Assembly: GCA_002422605.1 (NCBI GenBank)
Contig: DISW01000009.1
Span: 1-64,000 of the forward strand
From: Bacteriovoracaceae bacterium UBA6200
Lineage (GTDB): Bacteria; Bdellovibrionota; Bacteriovoracia; Bacteriovoracales; Bacteriovoracaceae
Length of the DNA stretch: 64,000 bases
Direction: 5' to 3'
The translations under genes were made by a program, and so were the position numbers. Each line of letters begins with the position of its first letter. Positions within the stretch are counted from its first letter, which is position 1. The notes under the pieces are model-generated. The model did not search any database. It was given only the letters and a program-made list of their open reading frames with translations, and was not told where the DNA came from. Shown piece after piece: positions 35,576 to 43,607 of this stretch.

Positions 35576-36151
35576 TTACCTAATTAAAAATAATGTTGGG
35601 AAAAGGATAATCCAAATCAAATCACACATATGCCAAAGGGAAGCACCTACTTCTAGTGCCATCATCTCGCCTTCCTCCTGCTTCTTTAATTTAAAATAAA
35701 GAACAGTCAGAATAAGAGTCGCCACAACCACGTGCATGTAATGGAAGAAGGTCAGAAACCAATAAAAGGTAAAGAAGGTATTGTAGCTCGTGGTATATCC
35801 TTGCGATATCTTTTCAGAATACTCGTACATCTTGATACCCACAAAACAGAGTCCAAAAAAGATACCAATCAGAAGAAATTGTCGGCTTTTTTCCCGCTGT
35901 GTTTTTTTCAAGTAATTAACTGCCATGGCGACAAAATATCCACTCGTGACGAGTGCTAATGTGTTCATCACTGCAAAATTGATATTCAATTTTTTTTGCA
36001 TCTCTACGAACAGAGATAAATTTTCCTGGCGACTAGATAAATAGAAATAAATACCAACTATGAAGGTTATGGTTTCCATAAAAATGACAAACCAAATAAG
36101 CGCTCCACCGGGGGGATTAGACAATGAACTGTGGTCGTGGGTTTCTTCCAT
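35576..36151 (-). CDS. norE: NorE-like protein (heme-copper oxidase subunit III type)
   Basis: A 191-residue membrane protein with about five helices and the subunit III look (PPGGALIWFVIFMETITF, TFYWFLTFFHYMHVVVA, SLWHMCDLIWIILFPTLFLI). In denitrifiers a gene of this kind, norE, lies with norF and supports NorCB function. No oxidase subunit I or II is adjacent, so a nor role is favoured over a respiratory oxidase. A box at 36218-36231 upstream matches that of norC in position. Confidence 0.85.
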   Translation of the reverse strand: MEETHDHSSLSNPPGGALIWFVIFMETITFIVGIYFYLSSRQENLSLFVEMQKKLNINFAVMNTLALVTSGYFVAMAVNYLKKTQREKSRQFLLIGIFFGLCFVGIKMYEYSEKISQGYTTSYNTFFTFYWFLTFFHYMHVVVATLILTVLYFKLKKQEEGEMMALEVGASLWHMCDLIWIILFPTLFLIR

Positions 36152-36217
36152 ACAACATCCGCTATTTTAAAAAGTGAAATAATTCTTCCAACTTAGCAAT
36201 GTTTCCTTTTGCTATCC

Positions 36218-36231
36218 TTGAGCTATATCAA
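36218..36231. promoter_or_regulatory. FNR/Dnr-like operator upstream of norEF
   Basis: TTGAG-CTAT-ATCAA, nine of ten positions of the FNR/Dnr-type pattern TTGAY-N4-ATCAA. The edge is 67 bases from the norE start, close to the 69 bases seen before norC. At -41.5 the start of transcription would be near 36183, with TAAGTT at the -10 position. Confidence 0.62.
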
Positions 36232-36306
36232 GTTTTGAGCGTTTTCATAAAGAATTAGTCGAATTTAATAACACTGTACGGCATTGTAACGTAAATGGAT
36301 GGAAGC

Positions 36307-36334
36307 CAAAAAAAGGCCACCCGAAGGTGGCCTT
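36307..36334 (-). terminator. Intrinsic terminator of the 2OG-oxygenase gene
   Basis: On the minus strand AAGGCCACC, TTCG loop, GGTGGCC and then seven T residues: a textbook rho-independent terminator a few bases beyond the stop at 36340. Confidence 0.93.
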
Positions 36335-36339
36335 AAGAA

Positions 36340-37293
36340 TTATTTTTTTATTAATCCAATCTCTTTCAAGCGAATCATCAACCATTCATGAGAATTAATG
36401 GGTGGGTACTTCGCTCCAGCCCCCAAGCAAGACGGAATACATTCAAGAACCGTATCAGGATTCGGGTGAGTAAAGAAAGGCATAGAATAACGATTTGAAC
36501 TAGCATCATCCGGATTAACCACTCTGTGAGTCGTTGCAGGAATCACATCATTAGTAAGCCTTGAGAGCATATCCCCTGAATCCACTACCAGTTGCTTATT
36601 ATTCGTTTTGACTTGTAACCACTGCCCATCACGATCAAGAAGTTCAAGTCCTGAGGAAGTTGCACCTACCATCACAGTAATGAGGTTAATGTCCTCGTGT
36701 GCTGCTGAACGAACAGAATTTTTAGGAGCATCAGGCCCTAGTGGAGGATAATGAATGGGACGAAGAATAGAGTTTCCATCCTGAAGCATATTACGGAAAT
36801 AGGTTTGAGGAACATCCAGGGCCATTCCTAGTGAATCAAGAACAATGGCAGATGTTGTATCGAGACCATTATAAAGTTTTAAAAAAGTATCTTTGAATTC
36901 AGGAATCTCATCCGGCCAGATGTTTTCTGGAAAGTAGCTTCCGAAGCGAACTGGATCGACCAAAGTATCACGACCTACGTGCCAAAACTCTTTTAGATCC
37001 GGGAACTGAGAGTTTTTCGCGTGCTCAACTCCAAAGGCCGTATAGCCTCGCTGACCGCCGCCTTCTTTACAGACATATTTTCTTTTTGTGGCTTCCGGAA
37101 GCTGGAAGAATTCATGGATCAGATCATAGGCCTTGGCGGTTAATTTATCATCTACCGGATGATCCACTAGAATGATGAATCCGTAATCTTTAAGTCCTCT
37201 AAACAGGTCGTTAGTGAACTTAACTTTGTCGTTATTCGTTCCGTTCACAAAACTCATTAAACTTAGTTCAGGTACCTTACGAATGGCGTCCAT
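36340..37293 (-). CDS. 2-oxoglutarate/Fe(II) oxygenase (isopenicillin N synthase-like)
   Basis: A 317-residue non-heme iron oxygenase of the isopenicillin-N-synthase/2OG-Fe(II) family. The iron triad is His-x-Asp in HEDINLITVMV and the distal His in TTHRVVN, followed by NRYSMPFF, whose Arg and Ser bind the cosubstrate carboxylate. The N-terminal DIOX_N part has FGVEHAKNSQ and FWHVGRD. Family members hydroxylate or cyclise diverse small molecules; the substrate is not predictable here. Single gene with its own terminator and GAGGGGGACGTC before the ATG. Confidence 0.88.
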   Translation of the reverse strand: MDAIRKVPELSLMSFVNGTNNDKVKFTNDLFRGLKDYGFIILVDHPVDDKLTAKAYDLIHEFFQLPEATKRKYVCKEGGGQRGYTAFGVEHAKNSQFPDLKEFWHVGRDTLVDPVRFGSYFPENIWPDEIPEFKDTFLKLYNGLDTTSAIVLDSLGMALDVPQTYFRNMLQDGNSILRPIHYPPLGPDAPKNSVRSAAHEDINLITVMVGATSSGLELLDRDGQWLQVKTNNKQLVVDSGDMLSRLTNDVIPATTHRVVNPDDASSNRYSMPFFTHPNPDTVLECIPSCLGAGAKYPPINSHEWLMIRLKEIGLIKK

Positions 37294-37423
37294 GACGTCC
37301 CCCTCTTTTGAGTTAAAGATTCTATCTAATTAAGACAAGATGACTAAGGATGTCTAAGCAAAAAATTAGATGGGTCTTAGCGAGAAAATACTATAGAAAA
37401 ATTACAGATATGTATAAGCTAAT

Positions 37424-38155
37424 CTAATGTTTGACGCCAAGGACCCAGGAGGTTTTACTCCCTTGCGCAGGAGATGGAGCTTCTGGAACGAGTCTCCGTA
37501 AAAATCGGAATCCCGCCTCCACAGTCTCTTGAGAAAGATTTGAAAGTTTACCCGAAATTTCAAGACGACATTCGCCGCGAATTGTCCATTTCTCAAGAGA
37601 AGGCCTCTTATTGAAAGGATTTTCTTGTTCTTCCTGAGGCTTTAATTTTACCTTCCAATTGATTGATTGGACGCTCACTCCTTTCATGGTCTGGATAGAA
37701 AGGCCCCCGTTAATTTCTTTTCCAATCATTGAAGTAAAATCATTGTGCTCTTGAATCGGTATCTCTGTTTCGGATTTAAAAGAACAAGAACGGCCGAAGT
37801 TTATTCTTCCTGGAAAATAAGCAAAATCATACTCACATTTAAACTCGCCCATCCTCGAGATGAGAAGTTCCTGATAGTGATTTCTATCGACGCGAAAGGA
37901 GTCTTCTGAACGATATTTAATAGTGAAGTCTGACTCCCCTTCGCCAACTCGTCGTCTTAGAATATAGCCTTTTTGATAGAGCTCATTATTCCCTCTTTCA
38001 AAAAAAGTAATGACTTCTTTTTCTTCTTTATTTTTTGGGATGAGTGACTCGGTTCCACAAGGATAATTAATTTTTATTTCACCCTGGCTGAATTCTGGAA
38101 GGTGGGCCCCAAAGGCAGAAAATGAAAGCAAAATTAAAGGAAGAGTTTTTTTCAT
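37424..38155 (-). CDS. Secreted protein with a CYTH-like strand pattern
   Basis: A 243-residue exported protein (signal peptide cut after FGA). From about residue 55 the pattern NELYQKGYILRRRVGEGESDFTIKYRS resembles the CYTH/triphosphate-tunnel fold (LxxxGxxLRxR...TxK), which hydrolyses or binds polyphosphate groups. The remainder is compatible with beta strands. This is resemblance only; CYTH proteins are normally cytoplasmic, so the export signal is odd. The ATG overlaps the yggS stop by 4 bases. Confidence 0.65.
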   Translation of the reverse strand: MKKTLPLILLSFSAFGAHLPEFSQGEIKINYPCGTESLIPKNKEEKEVITFFERGNNELYQKGYILRRRVGEGESDFTIKYRSEDSFRVDRNHYQELLISRMGEFKCEYDFAYFPGRINFGRSCSFKSETEIPIQEHNDFTSMIGKEINGGLSIQTMKGVSVQSINWKVKLKPQEEQENPFNKRPSLEKWTIRGECRLEISGKLSNLSQETVEAGFRFLRRLVPEAPSPAQGSKTSWVLGVKH

Positions 38156-38826
38156 TTAAACATCATGGTTCCGAGCCGTATCCAATTGGAGTTTTCCAAT
38201 AGGGCGATTTTATAATCCTGGCTCATACCCATAGATGTTTTAAGTTCTAGATGCAAATCGTTTTGTAATTTTTTCTTAACAGAATTAAGTTCCTGAAAAC
38301 AGCGCAGGGCCTCGCTTTCGAAATTATCAGTCCTTAGAGTCCCCATGGTCATGAGACCTGCTAAGTTAAGGTTAGATGAAGACTTAATGAGCTCTCCTGC
38401 TTCCTTGACTTCTTGAGCGGCTTCAAACCCGGATTTCTCCTCTTCACGGGAGGTATTGACCTGCAAGAAGACTTGAATCTTATACTGTAGGTTTTTTTCT
38501 GCCTGGATTAACTTCTTAACCAGATTTAAATCATGAACGGAATGAATGGCATACAGTTGAGGAACTTTAAAAAGGATATTCACTTTATTTGTCTGAAGAT
38601 GGCCGATCATGTGCCAGCGAATCTCCGGACAAACTTCTTTCAAGGCTTCCGCCTTTTCCATGAGTTCCTGAACTCGGTTCTCACCAAAATCCCGGTGACC
38701 TAATTCGTAGTAAATCTTAATTTCTTCAATGGGGCGTGTCTTGGAAACTATAAGAAGGTCCGTTCCTTGAGGAAGTTCGGCCTTGATGGTTGTTAGCTTC
38801 TGGCGGAAGAGGTCTTTTGTGCTCAA
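38152..38826 (-). CDS. YggS-family PLP homeostasis protein
   Basis: A 224-residue alanine-racemase-like barrel protein that binds pyridoxal phosphate and keeps PLP levels in balance. LIVSKTRPIEEI carries the PLP Lys; FGENRVQE, WHMIGHLQTNKV, and the end motif TSMGMSQDYKIAL...WIRLGTMMF are all signatures of YggS/PROSC. It lies 2 bases after a small protein gene of unknown function and upstream of the secreted protein gene with a 4-base overlap. Confidence 0.95.
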   Translation of the reverse strand: MSTKDLFRQKLTTIKAELPQGTDLLIVSKTRPIEEIKIYYELGHRDFGENRVQELMEKAEALKEVCPEIRWHMIGHLQTNKVNILFKVPQLYAIHSVHDLNLVKKLIQAEKNLQYKIQVFLQVNTSREEEKSGFEAAQEVKEAGELIKSSSNLNLAGLMTMGTLRTDNFESEALRCFQELNSVKKKLQNDLHLELKTSMGMSQDYKIALLENSNWIRLGTMMFK

Positions 38827-38828
38827 GA

Positions 38829-39161
38829 CTACTCCTCTAAAGCCTTTGCCTTCTTTTTTCTTTTTACTTTGATCGTGGCATTCACTTCAAAATCATACTT
38901 ATCAAAAATCTTATCCACCTCTTTAGAGAGATCTATTTTATCCAGATAAGATTTAAGTTCGTTTTTAACGCCAGAGACGAATTCTGTTTTAGTGTTCTTG
39001 GCATTCTCAACCAGACCACCAACAATGTCTTTTGGAAGGGGCACGTCTTTTAATAAGGCGCGCACACTCTCTTCCGTCATAAAAGCGGCGGTCACTCCGG
39101 TAGTCAGGACCTTCTTGAGAAGGTCCCCTATTTTTCCATCCTTATCGCGCTCTTCACTCAT
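38829..39161 (-). CDS. Small conserved-looking protein of unknown function
   Basis: A 110-residue soluble, Lys/Asp/Glu-rich, probably helical protein ending in a basic stretch (KVKRKKKAKALEE). No family is recognised. Its ATG overlaps the SRPBCC stop (TAATG) and YggS follows by 2 bases, so it is one of a four-gene coupled unit. Confidence 0.7.
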   Translation of the reverse strand: MSEERDKDGKIGDLLKKVLTTGVTAAFMTEESVRALLKDVPLPKDIVGGLVENAKNTKTEFVSGVKNELKSYLDKIDLSKEVDKIFDKYDFEVNATIKVKRKKKAKALEE

Positions 39162-39592
39162 TATAAACTCGCAGCTTTTTTAGCAAATGCTTTCATCGTC
39201 ATTGGAAGATTTGTATTCACCAAAGTTTTTTCAATCATTCCCAGACCAGGAAGAAAACCTTTAAGCTCCACTTCCAGAGAGTAAGTGACTTCGGTTCTCG
39301 CCTGACCCAGATCTTTAAGGGTCCAACGTCCATTGTTCACTTTCATCATATCGCCTGAGACTAATGACCAGTTCACTTCTTGATTTTTTTTATGATTTAG
39401 CTTGATGGTATAAGCGATTCTCTTAATAAGATTAAGATTCATCGTCACAGTTGCACCATCGGCCGTTTCAGCACTAATTTCTGTTGAATCCACACCATCC
39501 ACAAATTTTGGATAGGATTTGTAATCGATAATGGCTTGATAAAATTTATCAACAGGGACATCAAAAACTTCAGTTCTTTCCGCGCGGGCCAT
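39161..39592 (-). CDS. SRPBCC/START-like lipid- or ligand-binding protein (RatA-like)
   Basis: A 143-residue member of the SRPBCC (START/polyketide cyclase) superfamily: EVFDVPVDKFYQAIIDYKSYPKFVDGVDSTEI opens the fold and the long C-terminal helix (LGMIEKTLVNTNLPMTMKAFAKKA) closes the cavity. It resembles RatA and coenzyme-Q-binding COQ10-type proteins. GGAAG precedes the ATG. Its ligand cannot be told. First gene of the coupled unit. Confidence 0.85.
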   Translation of the reverse strand: MARAERTEVFDVPVDKFYQAIIDYKSYPKFVDGVDSTEISAETADGATVTMNLNLIKRIAYTIKLNHKKNQEVNWSLVSGDMMKVNNGRWTLKDLGQARTEVTYSLEVELKGFLPGLGMIEKTLVNTNLPMTMKAFAKKAASL

Positions 39593-39606
39593 AGTTCTTC
39601 CTTTTA

Positions 39607-40560
39607 CTAGTAGCGAGGTTTTTTATCAAAATGGTGTTCAGCTCTAATGTGTCTAATGGTACCAGATTCAGAACGCATCACAAGGGAGTGAGTGTAGCAT
39701 CCCCATGATTTGAAGATAACGCCATCAAGGAAATTACCTGAAGTAACTCCAGTTGCAGCGAACATCAAATTTCCTTTGGCAAGATCATCAATCTTAAAGA
39801 CACGGTTGATGTCTTCAATTCCCATCTTACGGGCGCGATCGATTTCTTCCTGGTTTCTTGGTTTTAAAATGCCCTGAAACTCTCCACGTAGACATTGAAG
39901 AGCGGCGGCAGCAATCACACCCTCAGGGGCGCCACCAATACCAAAGAGAATATCAACTCCGGAATTAGGAGTAGCAGTTGAAATGGCCGCGGCCACATCC
40001 CCATCTCCAATAAGATTAATACGAGCACCGGCCGCACGAATCTCTTCGATGAGCTCTTTATGACGAGGACGATCTAATACGATGGCCGTGAGATCGGCCA
40101 CTCGACATTTTTTTATTTCGGCCAGACGCTTTAAGTTTTCTGTAGGAGTTTGGCGGATATCAAGTTTGCCCTTGGCCTCAGGACCAGCAGCAAGTTTTAA
40201 CATATACGTATCTGGAGCATGAAGAAGACCGCCGGCTTCACCGATGGCCATAACAGAAATAGAGTTCGGTCCGCCATGGGCACAAACCGTTGTTCCTTCC
40301 AGGGGATCTAGAGCGATTTCGAGTTTAATACCAGTTCCGGTCCCGACTTTCTCACCAATGTAGAGCATTGGTGCTTCGTCACGCTCACCTTCACCAATCA
40401 CAACCGTAGCGTCACACTCAATTGAATCAAGCATCGCCCGCATGGCATCTACCGCCGCCTGGTCAGCTGCTTTTTCATCCCCACGTCCCATGAGACGCGC
40501 AGATGCGATGGCCGCCATTTCAGTGACTCGAACAAACTCCATTGCAAGGTTACGATCCAT
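39607..40560 (-). CDS. glpX: Fructose-1,6-bisphosphatase class II (GlpX)
   Basis: A 317-residue GlpX-type bisphosphatase for gluconeogenesis (some family members are bifunctional with sedoheptulose bisphosphatase). Family motifs: GRGDEKAADQAAVDAMR near 21-37, VVIGEGERDEAPMLYIGEKVG near 54-74, DPLEGTTVCAHG (metal site) near 89-100 and GGAPEGVIAAAALQCLRGEFQ near 211-231. Full length. The SRPBCC gene follows after 14 bases. Confidence 0.97.
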   Translation of the reverse strand: MDRNLAMEFVRVTEMAAIASARLMGRGDEKAADQAAVDAMRAMLDSIECDATVVIGEGERDEAPMLYIGEKVGTGTGIKLEIALDPLEGTTVCAHGGPNSISVMAIGEAGGLLHAPDTYMLKLAAGPEAKGKLDIRQTPTENLKRLAEIKKCRVADLTAIVLDRPRHKELIEEIRAAGARINLIGDGDVAAAISTATPNSGVDILFGIGGAPEGVIAAAALQCLRGEFQGILKPRNQEEIDRARKMGIEDINRVFKIDDLAKGNLMFAATGVTSGNFLDGVIFKSWGCYTHSLVMRSESGTIRHIRAEHHFDKKPRY

Positions 40561-40625
40561 TCTTCTTCCTTTTTTTAAAATAAGTACGAAAGAATCATAC
40601 CTTTTTTGATGGCATCTATGAAGAT

Positions 40626-41342
40626 TTAACTCAATTGACGCAGTAAAAATGAGCGAACTTCGGAAGGAAGAAGATCATCTGTCACATGGCCCAAAAGTGC
40701 TGTTACTCTTTCAAGTTTCTCTACATCGATATTTTGGTCAATTTGAAAGACCCATTCATCCTCAGTCACCAAAGGAGAATCAACATTTCTCTTTGATAAG
40801 ATGCGTCCAGTTTTAAGCCCCGGGCCATCTTCCCACTCAACGAAAGTTTCCATGAAGAGAAACTGACACTTCGCAATCTCGCCGTCGCCGTGGAGCCAAA
40901 CAAAAATCTCGACCGGACCATCAGAGCGAAGCCAGTACTTAAGACGTGCTGGTATTTCCAGACCCGCCTCTACTTTATGAAGGGGTTTTAATCTTTTAAC
41001 AATGGCTTCTAGATCCAAAAAATTTTGAACTTTATCCAAAACTTCTCTTTTCTTCTGAAACTCGACACCAATACGATGTGGTGTGTGCCATTTAACAGTT
41101 CCAGAAATATCTAGCCTTGAACCTAACCAATGAATATGGCCTTTAAGGGCAGAGTCTTCTTTAAAGTTATGTTCGTCCTCTTTTAACGCGAGCTGCATTC
41201 CCGTATAAGAAATATCTTTAACCTCATATACCCGAGATGTTTCATCGGACTTAAAAGTCAGGTAGCAAAAAGGGAACCTTGGTAGCACCCGCTTCTCATG
41301 TTTCTCAAAATCACTCTTAATCAAATTAAATCTACGTTCCAT
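40626..41342 (-). CDS. PilZ-domain protein (c-di-GMP binding)
   Basis: PilZ domains bind cyclic-di-GMP. Near the N-terminus the motif RxxxR appears as KRVLPRF, followed by DISYTGMQLAL (D/N-x-S-x-x-G), the two binding sites in the expected order. Residues 110-238 are an additional region without a recognised family. The frame begins at GTG 41348 but GAGG at five bases before ATG 41342 (MERRFNLIK) sets the start, 238 residues. Single gene, divergent from pgsA. A role in motility or predation switching is inference. Confidence 0.85.
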   Translation of the reverse strand: MERRFNLIKSDFEKHEKRVLPRFPFCYLTFKSDETSRVYEVKDISYTGMQLALKEDEHNFKEDSALKGHIHWLGSRLDISGTVKWHTPHRIGVEFQKKREVLDKVQNFLDLEAIVKRLKPLHKVEAGLEIPARLKYWLRSDGPVEIFVWLHGDGEIAKCQFLFMETFVEWEDGPGLKTGRILSKRNVDSPLVTEDEWVFQIDQNIDVEKLERVTALLGHVTDDLLPSEVRSFLLRQLS

Positions 41343-41447
41343 GTTCACCTCATTGTTCTCTTATTGTAGGTGTTTCAGTAATATACACCAAGCTAGGTAA
41401 AGCTTTCTTTTTGCAACACCCAAAGTGCTTTGCTAAATTGGAATGAC

Positions 41448-42092
41448 ATGGAAAAAACTGAAAAAAACGATCTTGAAATAGACAATCTCCCTAATCGACT
41501 CACTCTTTTTAGAATGTTGATGATTCCAGTCGTGGTCCTCGCCCTTTATTTTACTCAGGATCCACCGCTGTTTTTAATTCCCTACACCCATTGGCTGGGA
41601 CATGTGGCCTGCTGGGTTTTTGTCGTGGCCAGCATTACCGATTTTTTAGACGGATATATTGCACGTAAAAGAAACATCGTTACAGTCTTTGGATCTTTTC
41701 TTGATCCCATAGCGGATAAATTTTTGGTGGTATCCGCCCTTCTTATGCTTCTAGGTCTCGGACGGGTGCATCCCATTGTTGTGATCATCCTGGTCTTAAG
41801 AGAAATGTACATGACCTCTTTACGTCTTCTTGCCATGACAGAAGAGGTAGATGTTCCTGTCAGCACCATGGGCAAGTGGAAAACCACTGCTCAGATGGTC
41901 GCAACTCCTATGCTCATGATCTATGATGATTTCTTAGGATTAAATCTTCCAACCATTGGAACGGCCCTGATTTATGTAGCGGCCCTCCTTTCTCTTTGGT
42001 CAGCGCTTAAATACTCTCTTTCCATGATCGGAAAACTTCGTGAAAAAAGGGCCGAGAAAAGAAGAAGTAAAAAGACCAAGGCGCATGCATGA
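41448..42092 (+). CDS. pgsA: CDP-diacylglycerol-glycerol-3-phosphate 3-phosphatidyltransferase (PgsA)
   Basis: Makes phosphatidylglycerol phosphate in the inner membrane. The CDP-alcohol phosphotransferase motif DG-x2-AR-x8-G-x3-D-x3-D is present in DGYIARKRNIVTVFGSFLDPIADK near residues 67-90 (from ATG 41448). There are four to six membrane helices. The frame could open at TTG 41430, but ATG 41448 is better. The stop overlaps serB by 4 bases. Confidence 0.92.
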   Translation: MEKTEKNDLEIDNLPNRLTLFRMLMIPVVVLALYFTQDPPLFLIPYTHWLGHVACWVFVVASITDFLDGYIARKRNIVTVFGSFLDPIADKFLVVSALLMLLGLGRVHPIVVIILVLREMYMTSLRLLAMTEEVDVPVSTMGKWKTTAQMVATPMLMIYDDFLGLNLPTIGTALIYVAALLSLWSALKYSLSMIGKLREKRAEKRRSKKTKAHA

Positions 42093-43006
42093 AAAAGTAC
42101 GTTCTTTGTTGTGTAACAGAAAGAACGATTCCTGAAACTTTTCTGGAAGAGATTTACCATCTCTTACACACCATCGGCGCTCGAGTGGAAAGCCTGCATG
42201 ATCTCCACTCGGAAAAATTAAAGGCGATTGATATTAATGTCATGATTTCTGATTTTCAGGATCATGAAAATTTTAAGTTCCAGCTGATGGATATTTCAAA
42301 TCGCTATCAGATTGATACCGCCTTTATGCCGTTAGACGAATCCCGCTCTAAAAAGAGGCTCATTGTCTTTGATATGGATTCAACTCTCATCCAACATGAA
42401 GTCATTGACGAGATGGCGCTTCAGTACGGTATTGGTGATCAGGTCAAATCAATCACTGAGCGTGCCATGAATGGAGAACTTAATTTTAATCAGTCACTCA
42501 CTGAGCGGGTGAGTCTTCTGAAAGGTTTTCCGAAAGAAGAGATGGAGAAGATTCTTCAGCGCTTGAAGCTCACTCCCGGTGCCAAAGAATTAATCGCGGA
42601 ATTAAAAAAACGCGGTTTTAAAACGGCCATTATTTCCGGCGGCTTTAAGTATTTTGCAGAAAGTATCAAAACTAAATTAGAAATTGATTACGCTTTCGCC
42701 AATGACCTGGCATGGGATGACAGGAAACTCAGTGGCCATGTTCTTACTCCTATTTTAAACGCAGAAGAGAAGGCTCGCCTCTTAGAGGAACTCGCTCAGA
42801 AAGAGGGACTCTCATTGGAAGAAACTATTGCCGTCGGGGATGGCGCCAATGATCTTCCGATGCTTTCCAAGGCCGGAATGGGAATTGCCTTTCACGCCAA
42901 AGAAAAAGTAAAGCGCGAAGCCCCTCATCAACTTTCCTTTGGTCCCATGACTTCCATTTTGTATTTTCTCGGAATACCAGGGAATCACTTCAATGAAGCT
43001 TTATAA
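42089..43006 (+). CDS. serB: Phosphoserine phosphatase (SerB)
   Basis: Last step of serine synthesis. HAD-type motifs are all present: DMDST (Asp95, Asp97), SGGFKYF (Ser/Thr motif II), a Lys motif and GDGANDLPML near 247-256. Residues 1-80 resemble the N-terminal regulatory part of the long-type SerB. Start overlaps pgsA by ATGA; its own last 14 bases contain the start of the LRR gene. Confidence 0.95.
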   Translation: MKKYVLCCVTERTIPETFLEEIYHLLHTIGARVESLHDLHSEKLKAIDINVMISDFQDHENFKFQLMDISNRYQIDTAFMPLDESRSKKRLIVFDMDSTLIQHEVIDEMALQYGIGDQVKSITERAMNGELNFNQSLTERVSLLKGFPKEEMEKILQRLKLTPGAKELIAELKKRGFKTAIISGGFKYFAESIKTKLEIDYAFANDLAWDDRKLSGHVLTPILNAEEKARLLEELAQKEGLSLEETIAVGDGANDLPMLSKAGMGIAFHAKEKVKREAPHQLSFGPMTSILYFLGIPGNHFNEAL

Positions 43007-43607
43007 GAGACTTAATGAGGCCCTTAAAGAATCAAATGATGTTCACGCACTAAAGCTCACTATTAAAAGTGAAGAAATCCCGGAAGAACTTTCTCATTTT
43101 CCGAATTTAGAAGAACTTTATCTTGAGGGTCAGTGCACGCATCTATTTGATCTAAGCTGTAAGTGGGACAAACTAAAAACTCTCTCGCTGAAATTTCCAA
43201 ATTTTAAAGACGACGCATCCCCTCTATTTAACCTCCCCTCTCTTCGTAATTTAAAACTGATTCAAACTCCTTTAAAGATACTCAGGTTGCCTCTGGGGCA
43301 CGCCCTGGCGCCACTTCAGTCACTGACCATAAAAGAATGTGGGCTTAAATTTCTTCCGGAAGAAATGGGTACTTTAAGTACAATAACTGAAATGAATCTT
43401 TCTCAGAATGAATTGGAAAATCTTCCTTATTCTTTTAAAGAACTCACACGATTAAAGCGCCTTAACCTTGATCATAATGCTTTTAAAGTTTTTCCAGACC
43501 AGATAAAGATGAATCCTCACCTCACTCACCTTTCTATTGATTTCAATCAATTTGACGAAGATGAAAAGGCTCGGATTCAGCGTTTTTTTAATATCTATCC
43601 ACAGTAA
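42993..43607 (+). CDS. Leucine-rich-repeat protein
   Basis: A 204-residue protein of mainly LRR repeats: LxxLxLxxN-type units such as LEELYLEGQCTHL, LRNLKLIQTPLKIL, ITEMNLSQNELENLPYSF and LKRLNLDHNAFKVFP. About seven units. No signal peptide, so a cytoplasmic binding scaffold. It begins inside the end of serB and is therefore co-translated. Its partner is unknown. Confidence 0.82.
   Translation: MKLYKRLNEALKESNDVHALKLTIKSEEIPEELSHFPNLEELYLEGQCTHLFDLSCKWDKLKTLSLKFPNFKDDASPLFNLPSLRNLKLIQTPLKILRLPLGHALAPLQSLTIKECGLKFLPEEMGTLSTITEMNLSQNELENLPYSFKELTRLKRLNLDHNAFKVFPDQIKMNPHLTHLSIDFNQFDEDEKARIQRFFNIYPQ

Noticed and set aside
35576..36151. Aerobic cytochrome oxidase subunit III
   Set aside because: No subunit I or II is adjacent; norF, the FNR-like box and the nor neighbourhood favour NorE.
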